A stretch of DNA of 64,000 nt from Pomphorhynchus laevis (lineage: Eukaryota > Acanthocephala > Palaeacanthocephala > Echinorhynchida > Pomphorhynchidae): NCBI GenBank assembly GCA_012934845.2, contig WNNJ02000295.1:1-64000 (forward strand), written 5' to 3'. The translations under genes were made by a program, and so were the position numbers. Position 1 is the first letter of the stretch. Each line of letters begins with the position of its first letter. Below are positions 24,137 through 34,841 of the stretch, piece after piece. Under the pieces are notes generated by a model. The model was not told the origin of the DNA, made no database searches, and worked only from the letters and a program-made list of their open reading frames with translations.

Positions 24137-26177
24137 GCCAATAAAGTCGAGAGCCTTTAAGGCTTCAGGTCGAATCTCGTCTACTTCAGAAGACTTGCCA
24201 TTATCAAGTTATTTAACAACAGCAATGACCTTATCCAAAGATATGAGCTCTTACGTTAATTCTAAAGGCTCTACTTCTAAAAGTGAAGACATATTCATCG
24301 GATTAAGAAGACTCCTAAAATTATCTAGCAGCGGTAGGAAACTGGCACGTATGAGTCATAGTGATGACGAAACGGCATTCGTCATTCTTTCGCGTCGGGC
24401 TTATATGATTACTAAAAAATTAACGCGGAATAGTATCATCATTTGAGATTAGAAGTAAGCTGGTATTAAGATACTTTGAGCTGGTGTTTGCGAATGCTTG
24501 TGCTAATGTTCCAATTTGATGAAGCTATTGTAGTGCTAATTCAGCACTCTTGATGATGTTACTAGAGATTTTCTTGTACATCATGCACTTGATTCTTTCG
24601 TTGTACTCCGTCTTCTAGTCTTATGCATCCAGCAGTGGTAGGAAACTGACACTTATGAGTCATAGTGATGAAGAAACGCATTCGTCCTTCTTTCGCGTAG
24701 TGCTTATACGATTTAAAAAAATTCACTCGTAATAGTATCATCGTTTGAGATAAGAAGTAGGAGTATATTAAGATACCGCTCGCTGGCATTTGGCAGTGCT
24801 TATGCTAATGATCCAATTTAGTTAAGCCATTGTAGTGCTAATTCAGCCTTCTAGATGATGTTACTATTGATTTTCTAGTATGTCATTAACTTGATTCATT
24901 CGTAAATTGCTGTCTGCGAGTCTACCTCGGCATCCAGCAGTGGGAGGGAACAAGCACTAATGAGTCATAGTATTACGACACTGCATTCGCTATTCTTTCG
25001 CGTCTACCATATATGATTACTTCAAAATTCACGCGGAATGGTATCATCATTATAGATTGGAAGTTAGCCGATATAATATACATTGTCTTGGCATTTCCCA
25101 GTGCTGGTTCTAACGATCCAATTTGATGAATCATTTGTAATGCTAATTTAGCACTCTAGATGTAGTTACTAGAGATTTTCTTGTATATTATGCACTTGAT
25201 TCATTCGTTCATTGCCGTCCGTAGTCCTTCTCTGCATCCAGCAGTTAAAGGAAACTGCCACTTGTGAGTCATATAGATGACAAATCGGCATTCCTCATTC
25301 TTTCGCGTCGTGCTTATACAATTACTGAAAAAATTCACTCGGAATGGTATCATCGTTTGAGATTAGAAGTATGCCTATATTAAGATATCGCTGGCTGGCA
25401 TTTGGCAGTGCCTTTGCTAATGATCCAATTTGGATAAGCTATTGTAGTGCTAATTTAGCCTTCTAGATGATGTTACTAGTGAGTTTCTAGTACATCATGC
25501 ACTTGATTCATTTGTTTATTGCCGTCTGCTAATCTTTCTCTGCATCTAACAGTAACAGGAAACTGCCACTGATGAGTCATTATCATTCAAGACGGCATTC
25601 GTTATTCTTTCGCGTCAGGTTTTTATAATTACTCAAAAATTTACGCGGAATGGTATCATCATTTGAGATTAAAAATAAGCCGATACAAGGATACCTTGCG
25701 CTGCCGTTTGCCGAAGCTTGAGCTAATGATCCAATTTGTTAAAGCTATTGTATTCCTTTTCAACACTCTAGATGATGTAATTAGAGATTTTCAAGTACAT
25801 CACGCAATGAATCATTCGTTGATTGCCGTCTTCTAGTCCTCCTATGCATACAGCAGTGGTAGAAAACTAGCACTGATGAGTCATTGTTATGACAATACGG
25901 TTCGCCATTCTTTTGCGTCTGGCGTATATGATTACTAAAAAATTCATGCGAAATTGTATCATCATTTGAGATTAGAAGTAAGCCGATAATAATATACATT
26001 GCGCTGGCATTTGCCAGTGCTTGTGCTAATTATCTAATTTTTGAAATCTACTGTAGGGCTAATTCAAAACTCTTGATGAGGTTACTAGAGATTTTCTAGT
26101 ATATCATACACTTGAATAATGCGTTGTTTGCCGTCTTCCAGTTTTACTCTGTATCCAGCTGTGAGAGGGAACTGGCA

Positions 26178-26213
26178 CTGATGAGTCACAGTGATGGCGA
26201 AACGCCATTCGTC
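26178..26213 (+). ncRNA. Hammerhead-like core, GGC/GCC double-change subtype
   Basis: Here the core reads CTGATGAG, stem II region TCACAGTGATGGC, GAAAC, GCCATT, CGTC. Relative to the common type, GAC before GAAA has become GGC and CGGC after it CGCC. That turns an A-G mismatch into a G-C pair in the alternative hairpin ATGGCG-AAA-CGCCAT. The hammerhead stem III (ACG/CGU) is unaffected, and stem II is slightly weakened. Confidence 0.5.
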
Positions 26214-28701
26214 ATTTTGTTGCGTCGGGATTATATGATTACTCAAATATTCACGCGAAATGTTATCATCATGTTGATTGCCGTCTGCAGTTTAACTCTG
26301 CATCAGCAGGTGGAGGGAACTGTCACTGATGAGTAATAGTGATTAAGAAACGAGTTTCATTCTTTCGCGTCGGGCTTACATGCTTACTAAAAAATTCATG
26401 CGGAATAGTATCATCATTTGAGAATAGAAATAAGCTGAAATTAAGATACGTTGCGCTGGCATTTGCCACTAATTGTGCTGATAATCCATATAGGTGAAGT
26501 TGTTGTAGTGATAATTTAGCACTCTAGATGATGTTACTGGAGATATTCTAGTACATCATGCACTTGATTCATTCGTTGATTGCAGTCTGCTGGTCCTCCT
26601 CTGCATCCAGCAGTGAGAGAGAACTGCCACTGATAAGTCGTAGTATGACAAAACGGCATTTGTTATTCTTTCGCCTGGGGCTTATTTAATTACTAAAAAA
26701 TTAACTCGGAATGGAATCTTAATTTAAGACTAAATTTAAGCCGATATTAAGATACTTTGTGCTGGCATTTGTTAATGATAGTGCTAATTATTCAATTCGG
26801 TAAATCTACTGAAGTGCAAATTCAGAACTCTAGATGATGTTACTAGACATTTTCTTGTACATCATACACTTGATTCATTCGTTGATTGCCTTCTGCTAGT
26901 CTACCTCTGCACCCAGCCGAGGGTTGGAACTGTTACTGATAAGTAACCTAGATGACGGAACGGTTCTTCATTCTTTCGCGTGGGCTTTATATGATTACTA
27001 AAAAATACATTTGGAATGGTATCATCATTTTAGGATAGAAATAAGCCAATATAAAGATATCTTGGGCTGGCATTTGCCAGTGCTTGTGCTAACGATCCAA
27101 TTTGATGAAGCTTTTGTAGCGCAAATTTAGCACTCTAGATGATGTTACTAGAGATTTTATTGTACATAATGCACTTGATTCATTCGTTGATTGCCGTCTG
27201 CTAGTCCTTCTCTGCATCCAGCAGTTTGAGGAAACTGGCACTGATAAATCATAGTGATGACGAAACGGCATTCACTTTTATTTTGCGTCAAGCTTATATG
27301 ATGACTAAAAAATTCACGCGGAATGTTATCATCATTTGAGATTAGAAGTTAGACGATATTAAGATACAATGCGCTGCATATGCCAGTGCTTGTGCTAATT
27401 ATCCAATTTGGTGAATCTACTGAAGTGCTAATTCAGAACTCTAGATGATGTTACAATAGATTTTCTATTACACCATACACTTGATTCATTCGTTAAGTGG
27501 CTTCTGCCAGTCCACCTCTGCATCCAGCCGAAGGGTGGAACTGTCAATGATAAGTCACAGTGATGATGAAACAATTCTTCATTATTTTACGTGGGGCTTA
27601 GATGATTACTAAAAAATACATGTGGAATTGTATCATCATTTAAAGTTAGAAGTTAACCGATATAAAGATACCTTGCGCTGGCATTTGCCAGTGCTTTTGC
27701 TAATGATCCAATTTGGTAAAGCTGTTGTAGTGCTTATTTAGCACTCTAGATGATCTAACTAGAGATTTTCTAGTACACTATGCACTTTATTCATTCGCTG
27801 ATTGCGAATAAACGGCATATGTCATTCTTTCGCATCAGGCATATATGATTACTATAAATTTCACACGGTATGGTATCATCATTTGTGATTAGTAGTAAGC
27901 CGGTATAAAGATACCTTCCGATGCCATTTGCAAGTGCTTGTGTTATTGATCCAATTTGGTAAAGCTATTGTAGTGCATATTCAGAACTCTAGATGATGTA
28001 ACAAGAGATTTTTTAGTACATCATGCACTTGATCATTCGTTGATTGTCGTTTCCTAGTCCTCCTCCGCCCTTAGCAGTGAGAGAAAACTGGAACTGAAAA
28101 GACAGTGATTACGATCCGGTTCGCCATTATTTCCCATCGGCCTTATATGATAACTAAAAATACACGCGGAATTGTATCATCATTTGTGAGTAGGAGTGCG
28201 CGGATATCAAGATACCCTGCGCTGGCATTTGCCAGTGCTTGTGCTAATAATCCAATTTTGTGAAGCTATTGTAGCGCTAATTTAGTACTCTAGATAATGT
28301 TACTAAATATTTTCTTGTACATCATGCACTTGATTTATTCGTTGATGGTTGTCTGCTAGTCCTCCTCTGCATCCAGCAGTGGGAATAAGTGATACTGATT
28401 AGTCATGGTGATAACGAAACAGCATTCGTCATTCTTTTGCGTTGTACTTATACGATTACTAAAAAATTTACGGGGAATGGTATCATCATGTGAGATTAGA
28501 AGTAAGCTGATATTAAGATACCTTGACCTGGCATTTGCCAGTGCTTGTGCTAATGATCCAATTTGATAAAGCTGTTGTAAGGTTAATTCAGCACTCTAAA
28601 TGCTGTAAATAGAGATTTTCTAGTACATCATGCACTAAATTCATTAGTTGATTGCCGTCTGCTAATACTCCTCTGCATCCAGGAGTGGGTGGACACTAAC
28701 A

Positions 28702-28737
28702 CTGATGAGTCATTTTGATGACGAAACGGGAATCGTC
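28702..28737 (+). ncRNA. Hammerhead-like core in SatHH
   Basis: CTGATGA, stem II GUCAU-UUUG-AUGAC, GAAA, stem III ACG-GGAAU-CGU, C. Core and stems are intact and only the loops vary, as at 17766. Confidence 0.55.
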
Positions 28738-29243
28738 ATTCTTTCTCGTCGGGCTTTTATGATTGCTTAAAAATCCACGCGAAATGTTATCATCATTAAG
28801 GATTAGAAATAAGCCGATATTAGGGTCCCTTGCGCCCGCATTTGCCAGTGCTTGTACTAATGATTCAATTAGGTGAAGCTATTTTAGTGCTAATTCTAGA
28901 TGATGTAAATAGAGATTTTCTAGTGCATCATGCACTTGAATCATTTGTTGATTGTCGTCTGCTAGTCATCCTTTGCACCCAACGGTGAGAAGGAACCGAA
29001 TAGTCATAGTGATGCCGAAACGGTTCGTCATTCTTTCGAGTCGGACTATTATGAATACTAAACAATCATGCGGAATAGTATCATCATTTAGATTAGAAGT
29101 AAGCGCAAATTAAGATACCTTGCGGTGGCATTTGCCAGTGCTTGTGCTAATGATCCAATTTGGTTAAGCAATTGTCGTGCTTATTCAGCACTTTATATGA
29201 TATAACTGGAAATTTTCTAGCACATCATGCACTTGAATCATTT

Positions 29244-29274
29244 GTTGATTGCCGTCTGCTAGACGGCAATCAAC
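29244..29274. other. Perfect 14-bp inverted repeat replacing the hammerhead part of a monomer
   Basis: GTTGATTGCCGTCT, spacer GCT, AGACGGCAATCAAC, followed by a second partial copy up to 29292. The monomer then jumps to the AAAAAATTACGC segment, so roughly 100 bases including the hammerhead-like core are gone. It looks like a fold-back or template-switch event. Confidence 0.85.
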
Positions 29275-30134
29275 GTCTGCTAGACGGCAATCTAAAAAAA
29301 TTACGCTAAATGGTATCATCATTTGAGATAAGATGTAAGCAGCTATAAAAATAAATTGCGCTGGCATTTGCCAGTGCTTGTGCTAATGATTCAGTTTAGA
29401 AAAGCTGTTGTAGTGCTAATTAAGCACTCTAGATGATGTTACTAGAGATTTTCTAGTGCATCATGCACTTGATTTATTTGTTGATTGACGTCTGCTAGTC
29501 CATCTATGCATCATGCAGTGGAAGAATACTGGCACTGATGAGTCATAGTGATGACAAAACAATTCGTCATTCTTTCACGTCGCACTTATATAATTACTAA
29601 AAATTCACTTGAAATAGTATCCTCATTTAAGATTAGAAGTAAGCCCATGATAATTTACCTTGAGCTGGCATTTGCCAGTACTTGTGCTATCGATCAATTT
29701 GGTTAAGTTGTTGTAGTGCTAATTCAGCACTCTCGATGATGTTACTTGAGATTTTCTAGTACATCATGCACTTCTTTCATTCGTTGATTGCCGTACGCTG
29801 GTTCTGTCTCTGCACCCAACAGTGAGAGGGAACTGGCACCGATTAGTCATAGTGATGGCGATCATTGTCACCGTGCCTGTGCCAATGATCTAATTTGGTT
29901 AAGCTATTGCAGTGCTAATTTAGATCTTTAGATGTAGTTACTAGAGATTTTCTAGTACATTATGCACTTGAATCATTCGTTGATTGCCCTCTGCTTGTTC
30001 TCCTTTGAATCCAGCAATTGGAGAAAACTGGCACTGATGATTAATAGTGAGGACGAAAGGGTTTGTCATCTTTTGGGTTGGGATTATATAATACTAAAAA
30101 ATTCACTTGGAATGTTATCATCATTTTTGATCAG

Positions 30135-30175
30135 TAGTAAGTCGATCAAAAATGATGTATTTTTGATCGACTTAC
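30135..30175. other. Perfect 18-bp inverted repeat at an insertion junction
   Basis: AGTAAGTCGATCAAAAAT, spacer GATGT, ATTTTTGATCGACTTACT. The left arm belongs to the satellite (GTAAGTCGAT). The right arm is its inverted copy and leads straight into the 103-bp foreign fragment at 30179. Confidence 0.9.
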
Positions 30176-30178
30176 TTA

Positions 30179-30281
30179 GTATGTATTTTTGGTTACGACT
30201 TTACTATTATTTTTTTCTTATTTTCAAACAAGTTTGATGAATTATTAATTCTTAAAAAAGGGAGAAGTTTGCATCCCAAGG
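30179..30281. repeat. 103-bp fragment also present at 31903-32004
   Basis: Begins TATGTATTTTTGGTTACG and ends GCATCCCAAGG. It is practically identical to 31903-32004 in the leader of Naiad copy N2 (one 1-base length difference seen). It interrupts SatHH, which resumes at about 30288. Confidence 0.9.
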
Positions 30282-30287
30282 GTTTAT

Positions 30288-31798
30288 ACATTGCGCTGGT
30301 ATTTGCGAGTGATTGTGCTAATGTTCAAATTTGATGAAGCTATTGTAGTGCTTAGTCAACACTCTTGATGATGTTACTAGAGATTTTCTAGTACATCATG
30401 CACTTGATTCATTCGTTGATTACCGTCTGCTTGTGGTCATCTGCAGCAAGCAGTGGAAGAAACTTTCACTGTTGAGTCATAGTAATGACGAAACGCCAAT
30501 CGTCATTCTTTCTCGTCGGGCTTGTATGATTACTAAAAAACATTGCTCGAAATCGTATCATCATTTGAGATAAGAAGTAAGCCATTATTAAGATACCTTG
30601 CTCTGGTTTTAGCAAGTGCTTGTGCTAATGATCCAATTTATTAAAGCTATTTTTGTGCTCATTTAGCATCCTTGATGACGATTACTAGAGATTTTCTAGT
30701 GCATAGTGAACTTGATTCATTCGTTGATTGCTTCTGCTAGTCTTCATCTGCATCCAGCAGTGGAAGGAATCTGCCGCTGATGAGTTATAATGATGACGAA
30801 ACGGCATTCGTCATTCTTTCGTGTCGGGCTTATATGATAACTAAAAATTCACGCGGAATGTTATCGTTATGTGAGATAATAAGTAAGCCGATATTTAGAT
30901 ATTTGGAGCTGGCATTTCCCAGTGCTTGTGCTACTGATCCAATTCTGTCAAGATTCTGTAGTTCAAATTCAGCATTTTAGATGATGTTACTAGAGTTTTT
31001 ATGGTACATCATACACTTGGTTCATTCGATGATTCTCGTTTGCTAGCCCTCCTCCGTGTTCAGCATTTGAAGATAACTGGCACTGATGAGTTAAAGTTAT
31101 GGCACAACGGCATTCGTCATTTTTTCGCGTTACGCTTATATGATTACCTAAAAAATTCACACGGAATTGTATCTTCATTTGAGATCAGAATTAAGCCGAT
31201 ATTAAGATAGCTCCCCCTGCATTTGCAAGTCTTGTGCTAGCGATCCAAGTTGGTGAAACTATTGTGGTTCTAATTTAGCACTCTAGATAATGTTACTAGA
31301 GATTTTTTAGTACATCATGCACTATCTTCATTCGTTAAAATTTAACAAAAAGAGGGAGAAAACTGGCACTGATAAGTAATAGTGATAACGAAACGGCTCG
31401 TCATTCTTTTGCGTCAAGTTTATATAACACTAAAAAATTCACTTGGAATAGTATCATCATTAGTGATCAGAAGTAAGCCGGTATTAAGATACTTTGTGCA
31501 AGCATTTGCGAGTGTTTGTGCTAATGTTCCAATTTGATAAAGCTATTGCAGTGCTAATTCAGCACCCTTAATGATGTTACTAAAGTTTTTCTTGTACATC
31601 ATGCACTTGATTCATTCGTTGATTGCCGTCTGCTTGTGCTCATCTTTAGCCAGCAGTAAATGGAAACTTTCACTGTTGAGTCATAGTGATGACGAAACGG
31701 CAATCGTCATTATTTCGCGTCGGGCTTGTATGATTACTTAAAAATATTCACTCGGAATCGTATCATCATTTAATAAAGAAGTAAGCCGATATTAAGAT
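30288..31798 (+). repeat. SatHH array, block 8 (plus orientation)
   Basis: About five monomers leading up to the tandem Naiad pair. The core at 30778 is nearly complete (CTGATGAG, stem II with one G-U pair, GAAAC, CGTC). The unit at 31335 has lost its CTGC hairpin to a short A-rich replacement. Confidence 0.92.
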
Positions 31799-31902
31799 AC
31801 GTAGACTCAGTTAGTTGATTTGATTTGTTCTACTGACATGTTATTATTGACCTGTGGACTTTGATTTCCCGGTAATATGATCTCTGTCAGATATACTGAA
31901 AC

Positions 31903-32004
31903 TATGTATTTTTGGTTACGACTTTACTATTATTTTTTTCTTATTTTCAAACAAGTTTGATGAATTATTAATTCTTAAAAAAGGGAGAAGTTTGCATCCC
32001 AAGG
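31903..32004 (+). repeat. Extra segment in N2 leader, duplicated at 30179-30281
   Basis: Copy N3 lacks this stretch: there the leader runs directly from ACTGAAA to the CACGTTTAAGAGACC segment. It is either a small insertion into N2 or a part lost from N3. Its other copy lies within satellite 1.6 kb upstream. Confidence 0.8.
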
Positions 32005-32094
32005 TGTTTACACTTTAAAATGTAAACTGCTTCACGTGATCATGTTTAATAGACCAGGTAATAGGCAATAACTAGGTCGCGTAGCACGTGGAGT

Positions 32095-32210
32095 TAAGGT
32101 GGTTGATCTTTATAGATCTTGTTCCAGCCTGCAACCGCCTTAAGCAGGGCAGCCCCCTGTCAGATGCTGCTGGATGGCCCGTTGTAAGTTTAGTCTGAGT
32201 CAACTAAACT
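32095..32210 (+). promoter_or_regulatory. Structured 5' leader of Naiad N2
   Basis: Series of perfect or near-perfect inverted repeats: TAAGGTGGTTG (32095) with CAACCGCCTTA (32132), enclosing GATC/GATC; CAGGG (32145) with CCCTG (32155); AGCAG (32143) with CTGCT (32167); AGTTTAGT (32187) with ACTAAACT (32203). The identical set occurs exactly 6500 bp downstream in N3, with GC content well above the rest of the element. It may serve RNA processing or translation of the element; it matches no named ribozyme that I can recognise. Confidence 0.55.
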
Positions 32211-32274
32211 AGGTGGCGACATCGAAAAAGCAACGTTAAAAATTATGACTTAAAAGTTACATGTACTCAACATA

Positions 32275-32586
32275 TTGAAAAAATACGTAAGTACTAATGA
32301 TTTCAATTTTAGATCTATTGAATGTAACAGAAAAAATTGTATTGTTTGTGATGTTATAAATAATAATTGTATTGTAAGTAATACGAGAAACAAATGTTTT
32401 TTATTAAATATTAATAATAAATGTAACTGCAATACCGCAGGTGTAGTGTATCAAATACAATGTACATGTGAATTGCAATATATCGGAAAAACATATCAAA
32501 TGTTAAAAACTAGGTTTAGGCAACACATATATAGTAAATATATAGTATACAGCATAATAGTCAAACTATATTTCATAAACATATGA
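32275..32586 (+). pseudogene. Naiad N2 N-terminal GIY-YIG endonuclease domain
   Basis: 103-residue frame. A Cys-rich lead (ECNRKNCIVCDV, 16-27) is followed by GVVY (56-59), C63 and C65, YIGKT (69-73) and Arg 80. That is the GIY-YIG nuclease core, which cuts target DNA to prime reverse transcription. The rest of the domain (FILEHI, EDFWIKTLN, LND) follows in another frame after 32586. Being upstream of the RT is the reverse of the order in PLE-A, B and C of this same window. Confidence 0.85.
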
Positions 32587-33594
32587 GATTAATAGGACAT
32601 GATATTAAAAACTGTAAATTATTTATTTTAGAACATATTATCAAAGAAAACATATCAATATTAAATCAAAAACTATTAGAAAAAGAAGATTTTTGGATTA
32701 AAACGCTTAATTCCATGTACCCATTAGGATTGAATACGTGGTAAAGGAATTGGCGAAGTAGTATAATACAAACAAACCAAGAAGTCATGGTGATAAAAGG
32801 AATAGGAAAAATAGAGTTAAAAATATTAAAAAAGATATGTATATAAATGAACAATTAGAAATATTAAAACAACTTTTAAGAGATAATAAGCTAAAAGATC
32901 TTTATGTAAATATAAGAAGTTTTTCTAAAGATATCATATGTTCAATAAATCAAAAATTAATTAACGACTATTATAGGCTAAGTTGAATTATAGACAGTTA
33001 TTGTAATTCAAAATACTATAATCGTACAATAGATGTTAATAGTAACAATAGAAAATATACATTAACTATAAACTTTAGAAATTAATGTTTAGATAACATA
33101 AGTAAAGCCGGACTTTTAAATAATTCTAAAAGTAAAGAAATAATAGGGTCAGATTTAAGTAAATATATTCCTAAAATAAGGTATAAACTCCTACCACCAT
33201 TAGGACGAAAAATTTGTAATTATAATAAAGAATTAAAATCAATACGTAACGATAATATTAGAAACATAATGGAAACATAATGCAATTGTAAAAATCTTAG
33301 TTTTGATAAAATAAATGAACATATATGTACCCATAATCTAGAATTAGTTGAAAATTGTGAATTAAGAAAGCTGCTATCAAAAGGGTATAAATATAGATAA
33401 TATAATAATAACGACAAAAATAAAATTTACAATTCGTTATATAATAACTTAAGTGATTACTTTAGTAAGCTGATTAATAGTGAAAGCTCGAAAATATCTA
33501 AAATAATCATTTGGAAAGATTATATATTTGAAAAAATTAAACATAAAATGAAAATACAAACAATTATAAAAGGAAAGATAAAATTAATAAAGAT

Positions 33595-34691
33595 ATGTAT
33601 AAAGAACTTACTAAATTAAAGGATAACTCTATAATAACAACTATTAATAAAGCTAGTAATATCTTTATCTTCATATGCAAAAAGCTTTATTATGATATAC
33701 TAATGAAAGAGGTTAATTCTAATGATTTAAATGTAAATCCAACATATAAACGTAGTGAGTTGAGTTTTGAAACAATTGTTACGAGTCACTGTTCTATAAT
33801 GGATAAAAAGGGTATAAAGGTTGAATCAGATAATAAAACTATACCTATATTATATTGGAATCCAAAATTACATAAAAATCCAAGAAAACCTAGGTTCATA
33901 TGTAGTGCGTTTAAATGTACATTAAAACCACTTTCTGTCTATATAAATAAAATACTTTAAGTAATTAAAGCACACTTTAAAAAATATTGCAAGGTAATCG
34001 AAATTAATACTGGTCTAAAACACTATTTCAGTATTAATTCTACAAGAGAATTTTGAGAACAGACAAAAGGAATAAATTTTCAAAATATGAATACATACGA
34101 TTTTAGTACGCTTTGTACAAATCTAGATTTAGTAGATATTAAAGAAGCGTTAGTAAAATTAATTAATCTTATATTCGGAAAAAGATATACATATATATGT
34201 TATAATAATTATAACGCCTATCTAACAAAAATTAAACCATCAAGTAAATATAAATATATGGATAAAATTGAATTAATAGAATCCTTAAATATTTTGATAA
34301 ATTAAAATTATTTAAAAGTAGAGACATCTATATTGAAACAAGTAAAAGTGTTCTAATTGGTGGTAATAGTAGCCCAATTATAGCTGACTTGTTTCTAAGC
34401 TTTATAGAATATGAATTTGTTCATAACTTTGTAAAAACTAAATCTAAACAATATAAATATATGAAATATATGTTTCGATACATTGATGATATATGTGTAT
34501 TTAATTCGAATAATTTTTATTCAATTAGTGAACATATTTATCCAGAAAGCCTTATTTTTAACAAAACCAATATTAATGATAAAGAAGGTGTATATCTAGA
34601 TATGAACATTAAATTAACATTTATTAAAACTACTATTAATTTATATCGTAAAGATGACATATTTAAATTTACAAGAAACATTTTTGCATAA
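33595..34691 (+). pseudogene. Naiad N2 RT region (several frames)
   Basis: Pieces of the RT in at least three open stretches: 33595-33960 (INKASN DKG-like box, YWNPKLHKN, PRFICSAFKCTLKPLSVY), 34087-34305 (DFSTLCTNLDLVDIKEALV, motif A), and 34389-34691 (MFRYIDDICVF, the catalytic YIDD). All align with the whole frame in N3. The 3' end continues after the RTE insertion at 37906-38098. Confidence 0.85.
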
Positions 34692-34731
34692 GCATTCATG
34701 CATACTATATAATATAAAATATTATACATTA

Positions 34732-34747
34732 AATAATAAAATTTTAA
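34732..34747. repeat. Target-site duplication, left, of RTE insertion
   Basis: AATAATAAAATTTTAA, repeated exactly at 37890-37905. The uninterrupted Naiad sequence at 44699-44714 carries this site once (with one base different), confirming the insertion. Confidence 0.92.
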
Positions 34748-34751
34748 ACCA

Positions 34752-34784
34752 AAGGTCCGCGTTTGTGAACCAAACGCGGACCTT
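34752..34784 (+). other. Perfect 14-bp hairpin at the 5' end of the RTE
   Basis: AAGGTCCGCGTTTG, loop TGAAC, CAAACGCGGACCTT, starting four bases after the inferred insertion edge. A second small inverted repeat (CCGAC/GTCGG) follows at about 34787-34814. Some RTE elements carry HDV-like self-cleaving ribozymes at their 5' end; I cannot fit this to the HDV fold by eye. Confidence 0.6.
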
Positions 34785-34841
34785 ACCGACGACAGGCATG
34801 CGGCAGCCGGTCGGGAAAACAATTGTCGCAACCATCAAACC

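Larger units (their letters stand above)
22861..24325 (-). mobile_element. Old LINE fragment (RT and C-terminal domain), minus strand
   Basis: Broken non-LTR retrotransposon. Read on the minus strand it runs from a stretch with KSSEVDEIRPEALKAL (before 24136), through GTVPSEWRTGMVVPIFKKG and NYRGITILS (RT fingers), to SLLFADDIV (the palm box as FADD), then VVVKRKLSLRATLSVCHAIY and a C-terminal tail. The sequence type is common in animal LINEs with AP endonucleases; I cannot name the clade safely. Both ends abut SatHH, no target-site duplication is apparent, and the endonuclease part is gone. Confidence 0.8.
24331..30134 (+). repeat. SatHH array, block 7 (plus orientation)
   Basis: About 19 diverged monomers in plus orientation. 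It includes a shortened monomer around 27800, a monomer missing its hammerhead part at 29240-29300, and another missing it near 29870. No gene is seen. Confidence 0.93.

Noticed and set aside
4437-31798. Many 60-90 residue frames within the satellite
   Set aside because: They recur in shifting frames with the monomer period, have no conserved starts and change with each monomer; chance frames of SatHH.
32095-32235. HDV-like or hammerhead ribozyme in the Naiad leader
   Set aside because: Strong hairpins are present, but neither the HDV double pseudoknot nor the CUGAUGA/GAAA core can be drawn; kept only as a structured leader.
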